Source: Epiperipatus broadwayi (Eukaryota; Onychophora; Udeonychophora; Euonychophora; Peripatidae). Taken from it: 64,000 nt of DNA. The translations under genes were made by a program, and so were the position numbers. The notes under the pieces are model-generated. The model was given only the letters and a program-made list of their open reading frames with translations, ran no database searches and was not told the DNA's origin. Positions 59,866 through 64,000 of the stretch are shown one piece after another; within the stretch, counting starts at the first letter, position 1; each line of letters begins with the position of its first letter. The stretch is from NCBI GenBank assembly GCA_028023455.1, contig JAQFVV010000111.1:1867909-1931908 (forward strand), read 5' to 3'.

Positions 59866-62597
59866 CAAAAATTCCCAAAGTGGTGGATATCAACTCTCTG
59901 GGGTCAATTTGAACTTTCTAGGATCAATAGTTTCAATAAAAAAATTTGGGGGTCGACGACAACAAAAATATACCCCCTTACTACTACTATTTAGTTGTTA
60001 CTTCAAAATATCTATGACTCCAATAGGTACCTAATTAAAAAGTAAAATAATTAAAAAAATAATTTTTTGATAAAAACACATTACATACCAAACTTGCAAA
60101 CAAAAAGATAAATTGTATCATTAAAAAAGTGGCATGTAAGAATATATGAAAATATACATAGCACAAACATGACTGTGCTTTGTCTTATCAAATGTATCAA
60201 AGCAAGTGTGGGCATAAAAAACCGTTGCATGTCCGTATTTGCTCATAGTGGGATGAGACGATATTCGATATTAGCAGAATATATCAATCTTGTATGATCA
60301 TGCTTTCATAAAACACTATAAATTGTTTGATTTGATATGACATGTACTTATTTGTGATTTGAACTTTGAATATGATTATTTATTGAGGAGCAATACTATG
60401 AAAAAGAAAATCAGAGAACACAGTTTATTCTAGTCTGAACAAAAATCTTCTGTTTCAAGTAAATATATACTTTTTTTTTTTATCACAGGGGCTGTCAAAA
60501 TTGTTTGTTAATAAAAGTTTTTATTTCTTACGATAATAATATGACTGAACCAAAAGAAAAATGCAGACAGTACAGCTTGGACTATTTGAAGCTAGGATTT
60601 GTCCAGTCAATATCAAATAAACATTTATCAATGCACCTCATATCGAAAAAGTCTTTAGCAACAACTCTATAAAATCATCAAAATTAGCAGATCACTTCAT
60701 ACTTTTAATCACTTAAAGATAAAATTCTGATAAAAACTATGATAGATAATATGTTTGTTTCATCATCAAAGTAAAATGATGCAAATTAAGGGCACTGTAC
60801 AACATATCCCTATTCATCATGAAGTCTGGCGAGCCATACCCTGTAGGGGAGAAACTGATTTATTGGCTGTCACTGAAGTATTGAACACTGTACTTCACAA
60901 ACCCACACAAGATGTTATAAAAAGGATTCCTTTAAGCAGTAACACAGTTCAAAGTCATGCTATGTAATCATTTGCAAAAAAAAAATGTTTTTTTTCTCTC
61001 CAATTGCTTATCCTGTAATGAAACTTTGTTGCTGGCATACGTTTGCTTTATTCAAAATCAGAAAGTGCATGAAGCATTGCTTTTTGCTAAAACTTTAGAA
61101 ACTAACACCAGAGGCGAATCGATTTTTAATTTAATGGAGTTACTTTTCAGGGAAAAAGCGATTCCATTGACAAATATAATAACTGTTGTGACAGATGGAG
61201 CACATTGGTCATTATAGCAGTTTCATAAATTACTTGAAACACGTACCTGAAATGCTTGCAGCACACTGCGTAATGCACAGGCAACATTTATTAGCCAAGA
61301 ATCTTAGTGACAAAGTGCATCAATCACTTCAATTTGTTATAACAGGTGTGAACAAAATTTAGAATAATGCTTTCAATACTAGGTGCTCGATTTTTCAAGA
61401 AAAACAACAAAAATTCCTATCAACTGGTTCTCCATACCGACGTCTGCTGGTTTTCAAAGGGTTTATTTTTAGTGATATTTTTTCAATCTGTTTTAGAGTT
61501 TTTGGAAGATGAGGATTGTTTGAAAGAAAATTAATTAAAAGTAAAACAAATATTGCTTACTTAACTGACTTATTTGGCAAAAGAGGCAATTTGAATCTTA
61601 TCAAAGCAAAATTGGTCATATTGTTTTTTGTTGCCAGAATTGTTTTTTAAGCAAAATATTGCAATATCTGAGCTTTCCCAGTTCCCCAACTTATTTAAGA
61701 TAGGCACAATTCAATAAGAAAACATTTTGCTGTATGTCAACTACTTGAAAGCTCTTCACTTAGATTACAAAACTAGATTCGAAGATATTCTATCATAGGA
61801 AATATCAGAGTGGATAATTAACCCATAGACTATTAATGCTGAACCAAATATAATTTTGCAAAAGAATCTGATAAGAGTCAGCACGAATGAGGATCTTAAG
61901 ATTCAATTCAAACAATGTTATCAAAAGTATTGGCTGCAACAAGATATTCCACTTCTGTTCCCAGTTCTATGGACTGTTGTACAAAAGTATTTGCTGTCAT
62001 TTCCATTGTCATATTTCTTCAGAACAGATTGCATATCACTGAAGGTGGAGATTTGAGAATGCAACTCACTAATTTAAAACCGGACATAAATAAATTATTG
62101 ACAGATCATCCTTCTCATTAAATTCAGTTTTCCAAAGTAATTTATTTGGTATTCTTATTTTTATAATTCTAATTAAAATCTTGTTGTTGTAATTTTGTTG
62201 ATGTTTGATTCTGTCTGAATATATTGATTTTTTCACTTCATTTTGTTTAATAAAGTGATTTCAATATTTGTACTTATTTTGAATTTACATATTTATTTCA
62301 TAAATGTCAAAAATTAAAAAGAAACTCTGCTCATATTTTTTGGTTTTAATTTTCATTAGTGCAGGTTTTGATATTAAATGTTGCATGAGATAATGCCATA
62401 TTCCATAATCTTTTTATGTTTTTCAATCATTAATTACAGGTGATTAAAATGAAAAGTTTGATATCTAGTAAAATATTTAATATTGAGTACTACACAAATT
62501 TATTAATGTGAGTAAGTAAGTAAATGACTAGAGAATCAACGGTTTTAAAAGTTTGTGGTAAAGGAGTCTGTGGCCGAAAAAAGTTTGGAAACTCTTG
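59866..62597 (+). pseudogene. hAT transposon with ZBED5/FAM200-like transposase pseudogene
   Basis: The ends CAAAAATTCCCAAAG (left) and the reverse complement CAAGAGTTTCCAAAC (right) match in 11 of 15 positions. Flanks ATTTAAGC and GTCTAAGC are an imperfect 8-bp duplication. Inside, the plus strand reads KCRQYSLDYLKLGFVQS (about 60560-60612), then IPLSSNTVQ (60930-60956), LLAYVCFIQNQKVHEALLF (61045-61101) and TDGA (61190-61201). MLAAHCVMHRQHLLAKNL follows (61252-61305), and finally GGDLRMQLTNLKPDINKLL (62044-62100). These are the ordered landmarks of the ZBED5/FAM200/SCAND3 transposase group. The BED zinc finger is gone and many stops and frameshifts are present, so it is dead. Confidence 0.87.
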
Positions 62598-62605
62598 GTC
62601 TAAGC

Positions 62606-63518
62606 TAACATTATCTGGTATCATATGAGACAGAATTAAGGGATTCATTTCACCAGATCACTATTCACTACTTTTTTCAGGTAATAAATAGCATAAATAA
62701 ATAAAAAAAAGACTGAAATTTTAAAGTACTAAAAAAATTATTTTTTAAATAACAGAAAATTCTGTAAACAAGCCACTAATATTTTTGGAAAAATCTGTAC
62801 TTTTTTATAGTATATGGAAATAGTTTTAAAAATTCCTTTTAATTTAATGTCTGAGTGAGTGCATTCACACAAGAGTTATATTCTCAACTGAAGTCGTTAA
62901 TGTAAGGTGCCTCCTATAACAGATCTACCAGAACAAACGCTTTATTCATTTAGTGCTTTCTTCAGTCTACACATAATGAAAAACAATTTGCAGTGTTTGC
63001 TACATATTATTAAAAGACACAGTATTTATTACAATATATTTAAAACACATCCATATTTAATAATCACTAATATTAAAATGTTTTTATTTTTTTCCATTAT
63101 TTCGATACTCCACAAAGGCATCTCAATGTGAGCCGACACTATTTCCAGAATTATTAAATGCACAAAATGTACTGCAATCATTTTCTATGTTGGAAATTAT
63201 CTGCAATTTTTGTGAAGTGTTTAAATCCTCAAACAATTATTGAAAAACACATTGACCTTTATATATATATATCTGTTTGTATAAAATCTGTGGAAATAAA
63301 ATTTATGTAAAGTAATTCCATAAGAAAATAAAAAAAATTTTTTATTCCACGATTGGTCAGAAGTTGCCTTTTTTTTTCTTTCATTTATATGGTGGCTCAT
63401 CAAAGGAAATTTAAAAAAATAAAAAGTGGAAAATATAAAATGAAGAAGAACAAAAAGCAAAAGATTGCAGTCACTCATTTATAATTTTAGAAATATTTCA
63501 CAAAATAATTATTTTTGT
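62606..63518. other. Intergenic or intronic DNA, nothing identified
   Basis: No exon, element or RNA gene was recognised. It may lie within GALT intron 1 or upstream of the gene. Confidence 0.45.
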
Positions 63519-63531
63519 CACATAGTAATTA

Positions 63532-63901
63532 CATCAAATGATCACCATTTCTTATGCTTTCTTATAACTGTTATTAAAACAGCAAAACTCTCTATATGTA
63601 TTGCCACTCAGTGCAATTCAGAGTAATCAATGGATTCCAGAAGGCTTGTGCATAAAATCCCCATCCAGTGCCTATTCATCCAATATCCCCAGACTAGTTT
63701 CTGGCTTGTGGCCTTCGTTTAGGTGCAGTGCTCTCAGATCCAAGGCTCTCTGATAAAGGCCACAAGCCAGAAACTAGTCTGGGGATATTAGATGAATAGG
63801 CACTGGATGGGGATTTTATGCACAAGCCTTCTGGCATCCATTGATTAGTCTGGCTTGCACTGAATGGCAATACATGTAGAGAGTTTTGTCTGTTTTAATA
63901 A
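63532..63901 (-). mobile_element. Inverted-repeat retroposon, copy D, with perfect 13-bp duplication
   Basis: This 370-bp element is flanked by CACATAGTAATTA at 63519-63531 and 63902-63914. It is inverted relative to copies A and B: the tail (as reverse complement, ATGATCACCATTT) is on the left. Both arms are nearly complete (GCAAAACTCTCTATATG, CCAGAAGGCTTGTGCATAAA, CCCCAGACTAGTTTCTGGCT and their reverse complements on the right). The loop carries AGGTGCAGTGCTCTCAGATC, as in copy B. It is the best-preserved copy in the window. No ORF. Confidence 0.9.
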
Positions 63902-64000
63902 CACATAGTAATTAATGAATAAAAGGAAAAAATCAGTCAATAAGACTCTGTAGATTTTGGCTAGTTTAACGCTGTAAGTTAAATGTAAAACTGAAATCAA

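Overview
This is animal (metazoan) nuclear DNA, not bacterial or viral. It is very AT-rich, has no long open reading frames, and is dominated by decayed transposable elements. It carries one recognisable host gene split into short exons with GT..AG introns. The organism is an invertebrate; a mollusc is my guess from the mixture of RTE-like LINEs, short tRNA-derived SINEs, hAT, mariner and Ty3/gypsy elements, but the window does not prove it.

The host gene is GALT (galactose-1-phosphate uridylyltransferase, Leloir pathway) on the minus strand. Nine coding exons are placed to the base: 52538-52369, 47812-47737, 43484-43315, 29217-29161, 28850-28728, 26632-26500, 19558-19475, 9302-9148 and 4407-4354 (stop codon 4356-4354). 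All splice phases agree. Exon lengths match human exons 2, 3, 6, 7, 8, 9 and 10 exactly as I recall them; the third exon here corresponds to human exons 4 and 5 fused. The first coding exon (start codon and roughly 10-30 residues) was not found and probably lies beyond 58.1 kb or outside the window. Introns run from 310 bp to 14 kb.

Layout: 1-1.1 kb LINE reverse-transcriptase remnant; 1.1-4.3 kb gene-downstream DNA with diverged direct repeats; 4.35-52.5 kb GALT, whose introns hold RTE-like LINE fragments on both strands (5.3-8.6, 10.1-10.5, 11.3-12.25, 16.6-17.6, 24.0-25.9, 30.1-32.6, 33.5-34.2 and 37.0-38.1 kb), a mariner remnant (38.7-39.3 kb), tRNA-derived SINEs (18.1-18.5 kb), foldback elements (20.6, 28.1-28.5 and 48.2-49.7 kb), and a family of inverted-repeat elements with 13-16 bp target-site duplications (5.4, 18.9, 46.3-47.0 and 63.5 kb). 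A structurally complete but frame-broken Ty3/gypsy LTR retrotransposon (52591-58066, 5-bp duplication TACCA) sits 52 bp upstream of the GALT exon-2 acceptor, in the gene's own orientation. A 900-bp hAT-type non-autonomous element (58448-59347), a ZBED5-like hAT transposase pseudogene with recognisable ends (59866-62597) and another inverted-repeat retroposon fill the right edge.

The likeliest undescribed item is the 255-370 bp inverted-repeat family. It folds back like a MITE, but it has long target-site duplications and an asymmetric conserved tail like a retroposon, and at least one copy reduced to its tail is present.
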